From contig NZ_BANH01000061.1 in NCBI RefSeq assembly GCF_000964465.1, forward strand, positions 33,282-97,281: DNA of 64,000 nucleotides, given 5' to 3'. The notes below the pieces were generated by a model, which saw only the letters and a program-made list of their open reading frames with translations, was not told the DNA's origin and searched no databases. How positions within the stretch are numbered: the first letter of the stretch is position 1; every line of letters begins with the position of its first letter. Source of the stretch: Gluconobacter thailandicus F149-1 = NBRC 100600. Its GTDB lineage: Bacteria; Pseudomonadota; Alphaproteobacteria; Acetobacterales; Acetobacteraceae. This document shows, one piece after another, positions 10,501 through 24,860 of this stretch. The position numbers and the translations under genes are program-made.

Positions 10501-11594
10501 AACGCCCGATTGTCATTGCTGCTGGCGGAACGGGAGGACATTTCTTCCCGGCTGAAGCTGTTGCAACAGTCCTGGCGGAGCGTGGTCATGATCTTGTTCT
10601 CATGACGGATGCCCGACATGGGCGCCGTGAGACGGGTCTGTTCAAGGATCGCCCGCAATATGTGCTGGACGGTGCTGGCGTGGCGGGCAAGGGCATTGGC
10701 GGCAAACTGCGTGGTGTGACGGCTCTGCTGCGCGGGATGCTGGAAGCCCGCAAGATTCTGAAGACGCTGGATGCGGCAGCTGTTGTTGGTTTCGGCGGGT
10801 ATCCGTCCATTCCGCCTTTGCTGGCATCCCGGATGTTGTCAAAAGCCAGTCGGCCGGAAATGGTCATCCATGAAGGCAATGCCGTTCTGGGGCAGGCCAA
10901 TGCGTTCCTGTCCCGGTTTTCTCCGCTGATTGCCACATCCTATGAGAACGTGGCCCGCCTGCCGCAGGGTTCTCACGTGACCTTGACGGGCATGCCCGTT
11001 CGGGCGGAAATTGAGGCGCTCTTTGGGCAGACCTATGCAGCGCCAACTGAAACCGTTCGCATTCTTGTCTGGGGCGGGTCTCTTGGTGCGCGTGTGTTTT
11101 CGGATGTTGTTCCGCAAGCTTTGGCGGCTTTACCGTTCGGGTTCCGCACGCGTCTGCATGTAACCCAGCAGGTTCGCGCCGAGGATACGGACCGTGTTCG
11201 CGCCATATACGAAGACGCGGGCATTGCCGTTGAAGTTGAGCCCTTCTTTAACGATGTGCCGGACCGTCTGAAATCCGCTCATCTGGTAATCGGTCGTGCG
11301 GGTGGCTCTTCCGTAGCCGAACTGGCAATGGCAGGTCTTCCGTCCATTCTGGTTCCGCTGCCGATCGCAGCCTCTGACGAACAGGGCGCCAACGGCAAGG
11401 CCCTCCAGGACACCGGCGCAGCATGGATGATCCGCCAGCCGGACTTTACAGCCGCCGCCGTCACGGCCCTGGTCGCCGATCTGCTGACACATCCAGACCG
11501 TCTCGCCGCCGCTGCGGAAGCTGCCCGACGCTTTGCTCGCCCTCATGCTGCCGCAAAGGTAGCCGACCTGATCGAATCAGGCCTCAAGTCCTGA
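10497..11594 (+). CDS. murG: UDP-GlcNAc:lipid I N-acetylglucosamine transferase MurG
   Basis: Membrane-associated GT-B glycosyltransferase converting lipid I to lipid II. The N-terminal lipid-binding loop is [12 protein letters not shown]. The second glycine loop [12 protein letters not shown] and the donor site [11 protein letters not shown] with [17 protein letters not shown] follow. At 365 residues it has the normal length. The ATG overlaps the ftsW stop (ATGA). About 40 bases separate its stop from the murC ATG. Confidence 0.96.
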   Translation: MKRPIVIAAGGTGGHFFPAEAVATVLAERGHDLVLMTDARHGRRETGLFKDRPQYVLDGAGVAGKGIGGKLRGVTALLRGMLEARKILKTLDAAAVVGFGGYPSIPPLLASRMLSKASRPEMVIHEGNAVLGQANAFLSRFSPLIATSYENVARLPQGSHVTLTGMPVRAEIEALFGQTYAAPTETVRILVWGGSLGARVFSDVVPQALAALPFGFRTRLHVTQQVRAEDTDRVRAIYEDAGIAVEVEPFFNDVPDRLKSAHLVIGRAGGSSVAELAMAGLPSILVPLPIAASDEQGANGKALQDTGAAWMIRQPDFTAAAVTALVADLLTHPDRLAAAAEAARRFARPHAAAKVADLIESGLKS

Positions 11595-11634
11595 TCTTTT
11601 TCTTTTGTCCTATTACCTCAAGAGTACCTGCCCC

Positions 11635-13071
11635 ATGCGCGCCCTGCCCCTGAACATCGGAACCATTCATTTCGTCGGTATCGGCGGCATCGGAATGTCC
11701 GGCATTGCGGAAGTTCTGCACATGCTCGGATACCGGGTTCAGGGTTCGGATATTGCGGAGAACGCGAACGTACAGCGCCTTCGTCAGGCGGGTATCGAGA
11801 TCCATATCGGGCATGATGCTGTCAATCTGGGCGATGCTCAGGTTGTCGTGACGTCCACGGCTGTCAAAAAAGACAATCCGGAGGTTGTTGCAGCCCGTGC
11901 AAAGCTGATCCCGGTCGTGCGACGTGCGGAAATGCTGGCAGAACTGATGCGTCTGCGCTGGTCCGTCGCCATTGGCGGCACACACGGCAAGACGACGACG
12001 ACGAGCCTCGTAGCCTGCGTTCTGGAACATGCCAAGCTGGACCCGACCGTCATCAACGGTGGTATCATTGAGGCTTATGGCACCAATACCCGCATGGGCT
12101 CCGGAGACTGGATGGTCGTGGAAGCCGACGAAAGCGACGGGTCTTTCCTGCGCCTTCCGGCCGTTATTGCCGTCATCACGAATATGGACCCCGAGCATCT
12201 CGATCACTGGGGAACGGAAGAAGCGATGCAGGCGGGCTATGACCAGTTCGTCTCCAATATTCCGTTCTATGGTTTTGCAGTGCTTTGCGTCGACCATCCG
12301 CAGGTTCAGCAGATGATCCCACGCCTGTCGGATCATCGCATCATCACCTATGGCTTCAGCCCGCAAGCCGATGTTCGCGCCGAAAAGGTTGTGATGGACA
12401 AGCGCGGTGCGACATTCGAGGTTGTGGTGACGAACCGTGCTCACAACCGGACCCGCCGGGCTGGGCCTTTCCGCCTGCCGATGCTGGGACACCATAACGT
12501 TCTGAACTCGCTGGCTGCCATTGCTGTGGCGCTGGAAATGGAAATCAGTGATTCCGTAATCGCGTCTGGCCTTGCATCGTTCAAGGGCGTGAAGCGTCGC
12601 TTTACCCGCACTGGCGAATACAATGGCGTGGCGATCATTGATGATTACGGCCATCACCCGGTCGAAATCGCGGCCGTTCTGAAAGCTGCGCGGCAGGCGG
12701 GTGCAAAGAACGTCATTGCTGTTGTGCAGCCTCACCGTTATTCCCGTCTCAAGGGTCTGTTTGGCGAATTCTGCACCTGCATGAATGATGCGGATACCGT
12801 GATCGTAGCAGATGTCTATGCCGCCGGGGAAAGCCCGATTGAAGACGCAGATCGGGATGCTCTGGTTGAAGGACTACGTGATCGTGGCCACCGATCGGTT
12901 GTGCCACTGCCTTCGCCTGAGCTTCTGCCGGAAATGATCAACGCCATCGCTAAACCGGGCGATTACGTTGTGTGCCTCGGCGCAGGAACCATCACACAGT
13001 GGGCGCAGACACTCCCGCATGATCTCGAAGCCCTGAACGCCAAGAAGCCAACAGCGGAAAGCGCGGTATGA
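11635..13071 (+). CDS. murC: UDP-MurNAc--L-alanine ligase MurC
   Basis: First Mur ligase, joining L-Ala to UDP-MurNAc. The N-terminal dinucleotide fold reads [17 protein letters not shown] and the ATP loop [17 protein letters not shown], followed by [12 protein letters not shown] and [14 protein letters not shown], all family hallmarks. The frame is open from a TTG at 11605, but the ATG at 11635 gives the usual short N-terminal lead and 478 residues. It ends in a four-base overlap with murB. Confidence 0.96.
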   Translation: MRALPLNIGTIHFVGIGGIGMSGIAEVLHMLGYRVQGSDIAENANVQRLRQAGIEIHIGHDAVNLGDAQVVVTSTAVKKDNPEVVAARAKLIPVVRRAEMLAELMRLRWSVAIGGTHGKTTTTSLVACVLEHAKLDPTVINGGIIEAYGTNTRMGSGDWMVVEADESDGSFLRLPAVIAVITNMDPEHLDHWGTEEAMQAGYDQFVSNIPFYGFAVLCVDHPQVQQMIPRLSDHRIITYGFSPQADVRAEKVVMDKRGATFEVVVTNRAHNRTRRAGPFRLPMLGHHNVLNSLAAIAVALEMEISDSVIASGLASFKGVKRRFTRTGEYNGVAIIDDYGHHPVEIAAVLKAARQAGAKNVIAVVQPHRYSRLKGLFGEFCTCMNDADTVIVADVYAAGESPIEDADRDALVEGLRDRGHRSVVPLPSPELLPEMINAIAKPGDYVVCLGAGTITQWAQTLPHDLEALNAKKPTAESAV

Positions 13072-13982
13072 ACGACGCTTTCCCTGTTAGCGGACTGCGC
13101 GGACGCCTGACGGCCAATGCGCCTCTGGGTGCACGTGCGTGGTTCCGGACTGGTGGCCCTGCGGACTGGCTGTTCATTCCCGAAGATGTGGAAGATCTCG
13201 CCAATCTTCTGCGTAACCGCCCAACCGATCTGCCCCTGACCGTTCTCGGGGCCTGCTCGAACGTCATTATTCGTGATGGCGGCATCGAGGGCGTCGTCAT
13301 TCGTCTGGCCCGTGGCTTTTCGGATATTCAGGTTGAAGCAGACGGCATTATTGCGGGCGCGGCGGCTCTGGATGTCACAGTTGCCGAACACAGTGCTGCG
13401 GCCGGACTGGCGGGACTGGAATTTCTGGTTGGTATTCCGGGATCTATCGGCGGTGCGGTGCGCATGAATGCTGGTGCCTATGGCTCCGATATCAAAGCTG
13501 TTCTCGACTGGGCCGAAATCCTGACGGCTGATGGTGAACTGCGTCGCCTGTCCTGCGAAGAGCTGGGTTTCGATTATCGCCATTCCGAATTGCCTGAAGG
13601 AGCGATCGTCGTCCGTGCCCGCCTGCGTGGAACACCTGACGCACCGGAAGCCATTCGTGAACGTCTTGCAGAAATCCGGGCGTCTCGTGAAGCCTCGCAA
13701 CCCGTGCGCGCCCGTACGGGTGGATCGACCTTCCGCAATCCGGATGGTCACAAGGCCTGGGCGCTGGTTGATGAAGCAGGTTGTCGCGGCATGATGCTGG
13801 GCGGTGCGCAGGTCAGCGAGAAACACTGCAATTTTCTGCTCAACCTTGGTGAAGCAACAAGCGAACAGCTTGAAACCCTTGGTGAGACCGTTCGCAAAAA
13901 AGTTCTGGATCAGAGCGGTATTGACCTGCACTGGGAAATCAGACGCATTGGTCGCAGGAATATGGGAGAGAAGACGGTATGA
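13068..13982 (+). CDS. murB: UDP-N-acetylenolpyruvoylglucosamine reductase MurB
   Basis: FAD-dependent reductase that turns UDP-GlcNAc-enolpyruvate into UDP-MurNAc with [15 protein letters not shown] and [21 protein letters not shown] mark the FAD domain. [40 protein letters not shown] and [15 protein letters not shown] follow. The 304-residue length fits the type II (short) MurB group common in alphaproteobacteria. It is coupled at both ends by ATGA overlaps with murC and ddl. Confidence 0.96.
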   Translation: MNDAFPVSGLRGRLTANAPLGARAWFRTGGPADWLFIPEDVEDLANLLRNRPTDLPLTVLGACSNVIIRDGGIEGVVIRLARGFSDIQVEADGIIAGAAALDVTVAEHSAAAGLAGLEFLVGIPGSIGGAVRMNAGAYGSDIKAVLDWAEILTADGELRRLSCEELGFDYRHSELPEGAIVVRARLRGTPDAPEAIRERLAEIRASREASQPVRARTGGSTFRNPDGHKAWALVDEAGCRGMMLGGAQVSEKHCNFLLNLGEATSEQLETLGETVRKKVLDQSGIDLHWEIRRIGRRNMGEKTV

Positions 13983-14890
13983 AGGTCGCAGTTCTTTATG
14001 GCGGTACGTCCAGCGAGCGACCTGTCAGCCTTGTCAGCGGTGAGGCCGCCATCTCAGCCCTGCGTGAGAAGGGTCACGATGTTACGCCCGTGGATATCGG
14101 GCCCGATATCGCGACGACCATTCAGGCGCTGAAAACTGCCTCTCCGGACGTCGTCTTCAATGCTCTCCACGGCCCGAAGGGTGAAGACGGGGCTATTCAG
14201 GGCGTTCTGGAATGGCTGAATCTGCCCTATACCCATTCCGGCATCCGGGCATCTGCCGTTGCCATGGACAAGGGAGCGACACGTATCCTTCTTGCCGCAG
14301 CGGGCCTGCCGGTTGCAGAAGGCCGTGTCGTGACAGCTACCGAACTTGCCGAAGCCGATCCCCTTCCCGTCCCTTATGTGATCAAGCCTGTTGCAGAAGG
14401 GTCTTCCGTTGGTGTCGAGATCATCCGTGCAGGTGACAACCGCCGCGCCGAAATCGCGCGGACATGGCGTTTTGGCAAGGAAGCCCTTGTTGAGAGCTTT
14501 ATCCCCGGACGTGAACTGACGGCCGGCGTCATGGGAAATCGTGCGCTTGCCGTGACCGATATCCTACCTGCCGAAACCGCGGCATTTTACGATTTTGAAG
14601 CCAAGTACAAGGCTGGTGGCTCACGTCACGTCGTGCCTGCTGACTTGCCTGAAAGTGTCACGGCACGTGCGCTTGACTACGCTCTGCGCGCTCATCAGAC
14701 ACTGGGTTGCGCCGGGGCCAGCCGGACAGATTTCCGCTATGATGACGAAACCGACACGCTCATCATTCTCGAAGTCAACACACAGCCTGGTATGACTCCA
14801 ACGTCCCTGTTGCCGGAACAGGCTGCCTATTGTGGTATTTCCTATCCAGACCTGTGTGACTGGATGGTTCGGGAGGCACTGAACCGCTGA
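13979..14890 (+). CDS. ddl: D-alanine--D-alanine ligase
   Basis: ATP-grasp enzyme making the D-Ala-D-Ala used by MurF. It opens with VLYGGTSSERPVSLVSGEA, then HGPKGEDGAIQGVLEWL, the glycine loop EGSSVGVEII, and ends with LEVNTQPGMTPTSLLPEQA, the metal and product-binding signature. At 303 residues it is a normal-length DdlB type. Placement between murB and ftsQ is standard. The TGA shares one base with the ftsQ ATG. Confidence 0.96.
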   Translation: MKVAVLYGGTSSERPVSLVSGEAAISALREKGHDVTPVDIGPDIATTIQALKTASPDVVFNALHGPKGEDGAIQGVLEWLNLPYTHSGIRASAVAMDKGATRILLAAAGLPVAEGRVVTATELAEADPLPVPYVIKPVAEGSSVGVEIIRAGDNRRAEIARTWRFGKEALVESFIPGRELTAGVMGNRALAVTDILPAETAAFYDFEAKYKAGGSRHVVPADLPESVTARALDYALRAHQTLGCAGASRTDFRYDDETDTLIILEVNTQPGMTPTSLLPEQAAYCGISYPDLCDWMVREALNR

Positions 14891-15843
14891 TGCGCAGGGA
14901 TGGCCGCCCTCAGGAACCGGATTTCCACCGTGACCCGTCTTTCCGGACTGGCCGCCCGACGGCCATGCCGCCGTATGAAGACCGGCCATCACGCGCGAAG
15001 CTGTTCTGGCGTCGGCAGCGGCGACTGATCAGACCGGGAATTGTACTCCTGGTAGTCGTTGGAATAGGCACTGTGGGTGCACGTCTTCTTTACGATGCGG
15101 CGTCTGAAGAACGTTTTGCTCCGTTGCGCGAAAAACTGGTTGCGATGGAGCCTTTGCCCATCCGTCATGTTGTCATCAACGGCCGAGGTATGACCAGCGA
15201 AGCCTCGATCTATGATGCTCTTGGGACCAATCTGGGACGACCGATTTTTGGGTTTTCCGTCGAGGCCGCCCGCAAGCGGATTGATGAATTGCCGTTCGTC
15301 GATCACGCCACTGTCGAGCGCCGGATGCCAGACACAGTCATCATCAATCTGACGGAACGCACCCCCGTTGCCGTCTGGCAGATCCATGGCCATTTCACCC
15401 TGATCAACCGGGCAGGTGAAGAGGTTCCGGATCAGGGACTGACGGGAAAAAACGCGCAGGCATTCCTTCAGCTTCCACTGGTAGTAGGTGAAGGCGCTAA
15501 TACGGCGGCATCCAGCGTGATCGACGCGCTGGCGAAACAGCCGGATGTCAAATCGCGCGTGACAGCCCTGGTCCGTGTGGGAAACCGCCGCTGGAATATA
15601 ACCCTGAAGGACGGAACAACCGTGCTCCTGCCAGAAGGCGAAGAAGCTGCCGCCTTTGCACGTCTTGCCCGTTACCAGGGTTCCATGCAGTTGCTGGACC
15701 GGCCTGTGGTGTCGATTGACATGCGACTGCCAGACAGGATGGTCATTCATCAGGTTCCGGCCCCCGCTCCGCCGCCTGACGCCGCAAAGCCTGACCCTTC
15801 CGCCCCGCCTTCTGACAGTAACCAGACGACACAACAGCCATGA
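14890..15843 (+). CDS. ftsQ: Cell division protein FtsQ
   Basis: Bitopic divisome protein that links FtsB/FtsL to the ring. After about 45 basic cytoplasmic residues there is one membrane helix (about 50-70, with IVLLVVVGIGTVGARLL). The POTRA domain (IRHVVINGRGMTSEASIYDAL) and the FtsQ/DivIB domain (VERRMPDTVIINLTERTPVAVW) follow. The C-terminus is a short Pro-rich tail after residue 290. Gene context and domain order make the call secure. Its stop overlaps ftsA by four bases. Confidence 0.94.
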   Translation: MRRDGRPQEPDFHRDPSFRTGRPTAMPPYEDRPSRAKLFWRRQRRLIRPGIVLLVVVGIGTVGARLLYDAASEERFAPLREKLVAMEPLPIRHVVINGRGMTSEASIYDALGTNLGRPIFGFSVEAARKRIDELPFVDHATVERRMPDTVIINLTERTPVAVWQIHGHFTLINRAGEEVPDQGLTGKNAQAFLQLPLVVGEGANTAASSVIDALAKQPDVKSRVTALVRVGNRRWNITLKDGTTVLLPEGEEAAAFARLARYQGSMQLLDRPVVSIDMRLPDRMVIHQVPAPAPPPDAAKPDPSAPPSDSNQTTQQP

Positions 15844-17237
15844 CCGATCTCACACCAACGTCCGATCTTCCGGCCTTCCGTCGCCGGCGCGGTCTGCGAG
15901 GCCGGTCCCTGATTCCCGTGGGCGGGGAGCGTGATGTCGCGCTAAACCGGACCCCGCGGGAAATTCTACCCCTACCGCCGGAGGAGACTTCCAAACCGCG
16001 GGTATGGCGGAATGGCGTTTTTGGTGCGCTGGATATTGGCACAACCAAAATGACCTGCCTGATCGGCAAAGGCGAACCAGACGGATCAATTCAGGTTCTG
16101 GGGTATGGCTGGCGTCGCTCCCACGGTATTCGGTCGGGGTCGATTGTCGATATCCGGGAAGCGGAAGCCGCGATCCGCGCGACAGTTGGTCAAGCCGAAG
16201 AAGCAGCCGAGCGCCGCATGGATTCGCTGGTCGTCAATCTGTCCTGCGGTCATCCCCGCAGCCGACTCATCGATGCACATCTGCCGATTGGTGGCCGGGA
16301 AGTCACGGATGGCGATGTGCAGCGTCTCATTGCGGACGGACAGGCACGCGCATGGTCCGAGGGCCGGGACGTTATTCATACGCTTCCCATTGGGTATGTC
16401 GTTGATTCCATGCCCGGCATTGCAGATCCCCGCGGGCACCAGTGCGAGCAACTCGCCACGAAACTGCATGTCGTGGATATGAATTCCAGCGCCCTGCGTA
16501 CGCTGGATACGGTTCTGCAGCATTCGGAGCTGAAACTTGATGGTCTGGTTTCCAGCCCCTTCGCATCTGGCGTTTCCGTTCTGGCAGATGAAGAGCGCGA
16601 TCTCGGTGTCACGGTTGTTGAAATGGGTGGCGGCACAACATCTCTGGCCGTGTTCTGTGAAGGCAAGCTGATCCATACGGCGCAAATTCCGGTTGGTGGC
16701 CTGCATGTCACACGCGATATTGCCGGTGTGCTCTCTACATCTCTGGAAACAGCCGAACGCCTGAAAACCATGTATGGTGCTGCACAGCTCGGCTCAGATG
16801 ATCAACGCGAAATCCTGTCTGTTCCCCTGATCGGGGAAGGACGGGACCGTCTGGCTCGTATTCCGCGCTCAAAAGTGATTTCCGTTATTCAGCCCCGGGT
16901 TGAAGAGACGCTTGAACTTGTGCGCCATGCTCTGGACAATGCCGGTCTGGGTCGGCTCGCCAATGGGCGCGTCGTTCTGACAGGAGGGGCCTCCCTCATG
17001 GAAGGCATTGTTCCTGTCGCCACACGTATTCTCGCTCGGCCGGTTCGTATGGGCAAACCGCTGAACGTTCATGGCCTGCCGGAGACTGCTGCAGCTTCGG
17101 CCGGTTTTTCCACCGCTGCGGGGCTTCTGGCCTGGGCAGCGGGCGCTGATCGGGATTTTGGAGACGTTTCTGCTCCTGAACCCCGCTCTGGCGGCCTTCT
17201 GAAGCGTTTCGTGGGCTTCATCCGCGATCGTGGATGA
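15840..17237 (+). CDS. ftsA: Cell division protein FtsA
   Basis: Actin-like ATPase that anchors FtsZ filaments to the inner membrane. The phosphate 1 loop is FGALDIGTTKMTCLIG (about residue 61) and phosphate 2 is VVEMGGGTTSLAVF; the adenosine motif is GRVVLTGGASLMEGI. An N-terminal extension of about 55 residues precedes the core, longer than in E. coli. The C-terminal stretch GLLKRFVGFIRDRG is an amphipathic membrane-targeting helix. It is separated from ftsZ by 58 bases with a T-rich run but no clear hairpin. Confidence 0.96.
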   Translation: MTDLTPTSDLPAFRRRRGLRGRSLIPVGGERDVALNRTPREILPLPPEETSKPRVWRNGVFGALDIGTTKMTCLIGKGEPDGSIQVLGYGWRRSHGIRSGSIVDIREAEAAIRATVGQAEEAAERRMDSLVVNLSCGHPRSRLIDAHLPIGGREVTDGDVQRLIADGQARAWSEGRDVIHTLPIGYVVDSMPGIADPRGHQCEQLATKLHVVDMNSSALRTLDTVLQHSELKLDGLVSSPFASGVSVLADEERDLGVTVVEMGGGTTSLAVFCEGKLIHTAQIPVGGLHVTRDIAGVLSTSLETAERLKTMYGAAQLGSDDQREILSVPLIGEGRDRLARIPRSKVISVIQPRVEETLELVRHALDNAGLGRLANGRVVLTGGASLMEGIVPVATRILARPVRMGKPLNVHGLPETAAASAGFSTAAGLLAWAAGADRDFGDVSAPEPRSGGLLKRFVGFIRDRG

Positions 17238-17295
17238 GCTACACAGAAATTAACGCCCTTTTTTCCGTTGCTTCCTCGCAGTTCCGGACCTGATC

Positions 17296-18843
17296 ATGAC
17301 TTTGAACCTTACCCCGACCCCGAACTCTCACGTAGAACTGGCTCCGCGCATTACCGTCGTCGGCGTCGGTGGTGGCGGCACGAATGCCGTCAACAACATG
17401 ATTGATTCAGAGCTCAAGGGTGTCGAGTTCGTTGTTGCCAATACGGATGCGCAGCAGCTCGCCCACTCCAAGGCTGAACGCCGCGTCCAGCTTGGTCCGC
17501 ATCTGACGCGCGGGCTTGGTGCTGGTGCCAAGCCGGAGATCGGTCGTGAAGCTGCCGAAGAAGCTGCACAGGAAATCGAGCGCCAGCTCGAAGGGGCAAA
17601 TCTGGTCTTCATCACGGCCGGTATGGGCGGTGGTACGGGTACGGGTGCTGCGCCTGTCATCGCACGGATGGCGCGGGAACGGGGCGTTCTGACAGTTGGC
17701 GTCGTCTCAAAGCCGTTCAACTTTGAAGGCCGTCGCCGTACGCTTGCCGCTGAGTCCGGCATTGCCGAGCTTCAGAAGCACGTCGACACGCTCATCGTCA
17801 TCCCGAACCAGAATCTGTTCAATTCGGCCAACCAGAACACGACGTTCCGTGAAGCCTTCAAAATGGCTGACAACGTCCTGAACATGGGCGTTCGTGGCAT
17901 CACGGACCTGATGGTCTCTCCGGGCCTCATCAATCTCGATTTTGCGGACGTTAAGGCCGTGATGGAAGAGATGGGCAAGGCCATGATGGGAACAGGCGAA
18001 GCCAGCAGCGAGGAAGACGGTGAAGACCGTGCCGTTGCTGCTGCCGAGCGCGCCATTTCCAACCCGCTTCTGGAAGATGCTTCCATGGCGGGCGCGCGCG
18101 GCCTGCTTATCAACATCACGGGCGGTGAAGATCTTACCCTCTACGAAGTGAACGCTGCGGCGGATCGTATCCGTGAGGAAGTGGCTGAAGAAGCCAACAT
18201 CATCTTCGGTGCGCTCATTGATGAGAACATGAACGGCCGTATCCGCGTATCTGTTGTTGCAACAGGTATCGATACCCAGTCCAAAAATGGCCCACAGGGT
18301 ACCGAATCAGTTTCTGCTCCCACGCCGGCACAACAGCAGACATCCACATCTTCTGCTCCGCGTGAGAGTGCATCCCAGCCGCGCCAGGCTCCTCAGAACT
18401 TCCAGCCCGGTTCGACCTATGCCGGCGGCCCCCCTCGCCCGAACTTCAGCCTGGATCCGAACGCTCAGCCTCAGCAGTCCCACCCTGCTCCGGCGGCAGA
18501 AAGCCCGGTTGCGCCCCCGCCGCATGTCGCTCCGCAGCAGCAGCACGCACCGGCACCTCAGGAAGATGCATCCCAGCGGTCTCCCCGTGCAGGACTTTTC
18601 TCTGAGCCGCCCCGTAATCCGGCTCCTGAGGCTCCACGAAGCCTTTTCGGCCTGATGACGGGCGCTTTCCGCAGCCGCCCTGCTCCTCAGCAGCCTGCAC
18701 AGCAGGCGCCTCGGTCAGAGCCGCACACTCGTGAGTCTTATCCTTCCGATCAGCATGGATCCCAGGATCAGCGTCACAATCAGGCACCGACAGATGGAAC
18801 CGACGATTCGACGCTTGATATCCCAACGTACCTGCGCCGCTGA
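17296..18843 (+). CDS. ftsZ: Cell division GTPase FtsZ
   Basis: Tubulin-like GTPase that forms the Z ring. The core (about residues 15-320) contains [12 protein letters not shown], the tubulin signature [15 protein letters not shown] and NTDAQQL. Residues about 325-500 are a long Pro/Gln/Ala-rich disordered linker, and the last residues LDIPTYLRR are the conserved peptide that binds FtsA and other partners. At 515 residues it is long, as in other alphaproteobacteria with extended linkers. Two hairpins lie just downstream. Confidence 0.98.
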   Translation: MTLNLTPTPNSHVELAPRITVVGVGGGGTNAVNNMIDSELKGVEFVVANTDAQQLAHSKAERRVQLGPHLTRGLGAGAKPEIGREAAEEAAQEIERQLEGANLVFITAGMGGGTGTGAAPVIARMARERGVLTVGVVSKPFNFEGRRRTLAAESGIAELQKHVDTLIVIPNQNLFNSANQNTTFREAFKMADNVLNMGVRGITDLMVSPGLINLDFADVKAVMEEMGKAMMGTGEASSEEDGEDRAVAAAERAISNPLLEDASMAGARGLLINITGGEDLTLYEVNAAADRIREEVAEEANIIFGALIDENMNGRIRVSVVATGIDTQSKNGPQGTESVSAPTPAQQQTSTSSAPRESASQPRQAPQNFQPGSTYAGGPPRPNFSLDPNAQPQQSHPAPAAESPVAPPPHVAPQQQHAPAPQEDASQRSPRAGLFSEPPRNPAPEAPRSLFGLMTGAFRSRPAPQQPAQQAPRSEPHTRESYPSDQHGSQDQRHNQAPTDGTDDSTLDIPTYLRR

Positions 18844-18855
18844 CTGTTCGAAGTC

Positions 18856-18884
18856 TCTCCCGCGATGACCTGCCTCGCGGGAGA
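18856..18884 (+). terminator. GC-rich hairpin after ftsZ
   Basis: TCTCCCGCG at 18856-18864 pairs perfectly with CGCGGGAGA at 18876-18884 around an 11-base loop, 12 bases after the ftsZ stop. A second small hairpin GCCGG-N7-CCGGC follows directly. There is no T run, so this may be a processing or stability element, or a terminator of the weaker type, rather than a classical intrinsic terminator. Confidence 0.5.
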
Positions 18885-18971
18885 AGCCGGGTAATATCCG
18901 GCAACAATCATTGAATGGCACTCCTCCGATGACTGGGTTTTATTACAGCAGTCCAAATCATCGGGGGTTTC

Positions 18972-20009
18972 ATGCAGGCCAAGCCAGCGCATCACGGAAA
19001 GTCTGCTTCTACGGACCAACAGGTTCGGCAGATCCTTTCCAGCGTGTCTGACACCAATCAGGCACATCCCTATTCCGGGCGGCCCGATTTGAAGACCCTG
19101 CAAACAACTCTCTCTTCGCCGATTTCCTGCCGTGGCATCGCTCTGCACAGCGGCATCAATGTTGATCTCGAAATGCTTCCGGCCAAAGCCGACACTGGAA
19201 TTCGTTTTCAGAGAAGTGACTATCCGGGTTCGCCGTCTTTTCCGGCCCGCTATGACCGCATCATTGATACGAAGCTCTCGACCGTTGTCGCATGTGAAAA
19301 TGATCCGTCTCTTCGGGTCGCGACCATCGAGCATCTCATGGCTGCCCTGCATGCGCTGGAAATTGATAACGCCCTGATTCGCGTCAGTGGCCCGGAGCTT
19401 CCGGTTCTGGACGGATCGGCTGATGCGTTTGCTTTTCTTATCCGGTGTGCTGGAACTGCCGTGCTGGAGAAACCACGCCGAGTCATTGAAATTCTGCGGA
19501 ACGTCCGTGCAGAAGGGTCTAACGGCGCGTTTGCTGAACTTCGACCAGCACAACGTGGGCTTTCTCTCGCCATTTCATTGAATTTCGAAGCCGGCGCGAT
19601 TGGTAGCCAGCGTTATGCCATGCAGCTTGATCCGCAGCGTTTTCTTGAAGAAATTTCGTTTTGCAGAACTTTCGTGAATCGCAAGGATATTGAATATCTG
19701 CAAAGCATTGGGCTGGCCCGCGGCGGTTCCCTAGACAACGCTGTTGTTGTGGACGGGGACAATATTCTCAATCCCGCTGGCCTGAAAATTGAGCGGGAAT
19801 TTGCCCGTCACAAACTTCTGGATGCCATCGGAGACCTTTACTGTTGTGGTCACCGACTTAAGGCCGGTTTTATTGGTCACAAGTCCGGACACAAGATCAA
19901 TAACGAGCTTCTTCACACCGTTTTCTCGGATCGTCGCAACTGGCGTTTTGAGCCTGAAGCGGCTGTAGCACCCGTTCGAAACAGCCGACGCACACGCGTT
20001 GCGGCATGA
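18972..20009 (+). CDS. lpxC: UDP-3-O-acyl-N-acetylglucosamine deacetylase LpxC
   Basis: Zinc deacetylase and committed step of lipid A synthesis. Family elements are CRGIALHSGINVDLEMLPA, TIEHLMAALHALEIDN, LDGSADAFAFLI, ARHKLLDAIGDLY (zinc ligands and catalytic Asp) and SGHKINNELL. The core begins near residue 47, so the protein carries an N-terminal extension of about 45 polar residues not seen in the usual 300-residue enzyme; no internal ATG would remove it. The position right after ftsZ is common in proteobacteria. Confidence 0.95.
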   Translation: MQAKPAHHGKSASTDQQVRQILSSVSDTNQAHPYSGRPDLKTLQTTLSSPISCRGIALHSGINVDLEMLPAKADTGIRFQRSDYPGSPSFPARYDRIIDTKLSTVVACENDPSLRVATIEHLMAALHALEIDNALIRVSGPELPVLDGSADAFAFLIRCAGTAVLEKPRRVIEILRNVRAEGSNGAFAELRPAQRGLSLAISLNFEAGAIGSQRYAMQLDPQRFLEEISFCRTFVNRKDIEYLQSIGLARGGSLDNAVVVDGDNILNPAGLKIEREFARHKLLDAIGDLYCCGHRLKAGFIGHKSGHKINNELLHTVFSDRRNWRFEPEAAVAPVRNSRRTRVAA

Positions 20010-20039
20010 GGATGACTGGCGGGTCTTTCGCCGCCGCAT

Positions 20040-20068
20040 TCCCGTGATATAAGACGGGCTTCACGGGA
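20040..20068 (+). other. Hairpin between lpxC and bamD
   Basis: TCCCGTG at 20040-20046 and CACGGGA at 20062-20068 form a 7-bp stem. There is no following T run, and the right arm is 9 bases before the bamD ATG, beside its ribosome site (AGCAGG). Confidence 0.35.
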
Positions 20069-20077
20069 AGAGCAGGT

Positions 20078-20977
20078 ATGCCAAGCAGCACGCAACGTCA
20101 TCTTGAAGTGTCCTCCAACGGGCGGGGTCTGATCCTGAAGGCTACGGCCGTCAGCGGACTCCTGCTTCTGTCGGGCTGTTCACTGTTTTCTCATAAGCAT
20201 GAGAAGCCTGCCATTCCCAAGACGGCAGATGCAGAGACCCTCTACAACTACGGCATTGATGCCCTGAGATCCGGCCGTTACGAGCTGGCTGGCGGCGAAT
20301 TCGAGCTTCTGCAGCAGAATTATCCGTATTCCGGCTTCACCGGTAACGCGGAGCTGATGGAAGGTTATTCCTACTATCTGCAGGGTGAGTATGCCCTTTC
20401 CGTGCAGCAGCTTGAGCGTTATCTGCAGTTGCATCCGACCAGCCCGGATGCGGCTTATGCCTTCTACCTGCGCGCGCTCTGCTACTACGAGCAGATTGCC
20501 GATGTGCAGCGTGACCAGCAGGGAACAGTTGAAGCTCTGAATGCTCTGGAAGAAGTGATTACCCGCTTCCCCCAGACGTCTTACGCCCGCGATGCACAGC
20601 TCAAGATCGATCTTTGCCGTGACCATCTGGCTGGCAAGGAAATGCTTGTTGGCCGCTGGTATCAGCAGCAGCGCAACTATGAAGCGGCCATGACCCGTTA
20701 TCAGCGCGTAGTTCAGGATTACCAGACTACAAACCATGTGGCTGAGGCTCTGGAGCGTCTGGTTGAGGTTTATCTGGCTCTCGGCCTGAAAAACGAAGCT
20801 CGTCAGACGGCCTCTGTTCTCGGCTACAATTACCCGGACAGCCAGTGGTACCGCTATGCCTATGCAAATCTGCGGGAAAGCAAACTCCTGTCTGATGATT
20901 TCAAACAACCCATCACCCAGAAGCCAACCAGCAAGCCGCGCGGCTTCTTTACGCGCGCCTGGCACAGCGTATTCTGA
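20078..20977 (+). CDS. bamD: Outer membrane assembly lipoprotein BamD
   Basis: Lipoprotein of the BAM complex that inserts outer membrane beta-barrels. The signal peptide ends in a lipobox LLLSGC (Cys about 35). The mature part has tandem TPR-like helices: AETLYNYGIDALRSGRYELAG, YPYSGFTGNAELMEGYSYY, YLQLHPTSPDAAYAFYLRAL and YARDAQLKIDLCRDHLAGKE, all typical of BamD/ComL. Length of 299 residues is slightly long. In many alphaproteobacteria bamD lies between lpxC and recN, as here. Confidence 0.94.
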   Translation: MPSSTQRHLEVSSNGRGLILKATAVSGLLLLSGCSLFSHKHEKPAIPKTADAETLYNYGIDALRSGRYELAGGEFELLQQNYPYSGFTGNAELMEGYSYYLQGEYALSVQQLERYLQLHPTSPDAAYAFYLRALCYYEQIADVQRDQQGTVEALNALEEVITRFPQTSYARDAQLKIDLCRDHLAGKEMLVGRWYQQQRNYEAAMTRYQRVVQDYQTTNHVAEALERLVEVYLALGLKNEARQTASVLGYNYPDSQWYRYAYANLRESKLLSDDFKQPITQKPTSKPRGFFTRAWHSVF

Positions 20978-20980
20978 TGT

Positions 20981-21001
20981 GAGGCGTTTGAAACACGCCT
21001 C
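20981..21001 (+). other. Hairpin between bamD and recN
   Basis: GAGGCGT (20981-20987) pairs with ACGCCTC (20995-21001) around a 7-base loop, 3 bases after the bamD stop. A CACACACA run rather than T residues follows, so it is probably an mRNA stability or weak termination element. Confidence 0.35.
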
Positions 21002-21022
21002 CACACACACAACATTCCCGTC

Positions 21023-24774
<3,752 letters not shown>

Positions 24775-24860
24775 CAGTCTTATGACATTATTGACCTGCA
24801 TGGCTGCCATCTGAAGATAATTGGCTTTGTTTCTGTTCTTCGGAGTATGATGCCGCCCGC

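Noticed and set aside
11584..12735. 383-residue minus-strand frame inside murC
   Set aside because: Antisense to murC, His/Arg-rich composition typical of shadow frames.
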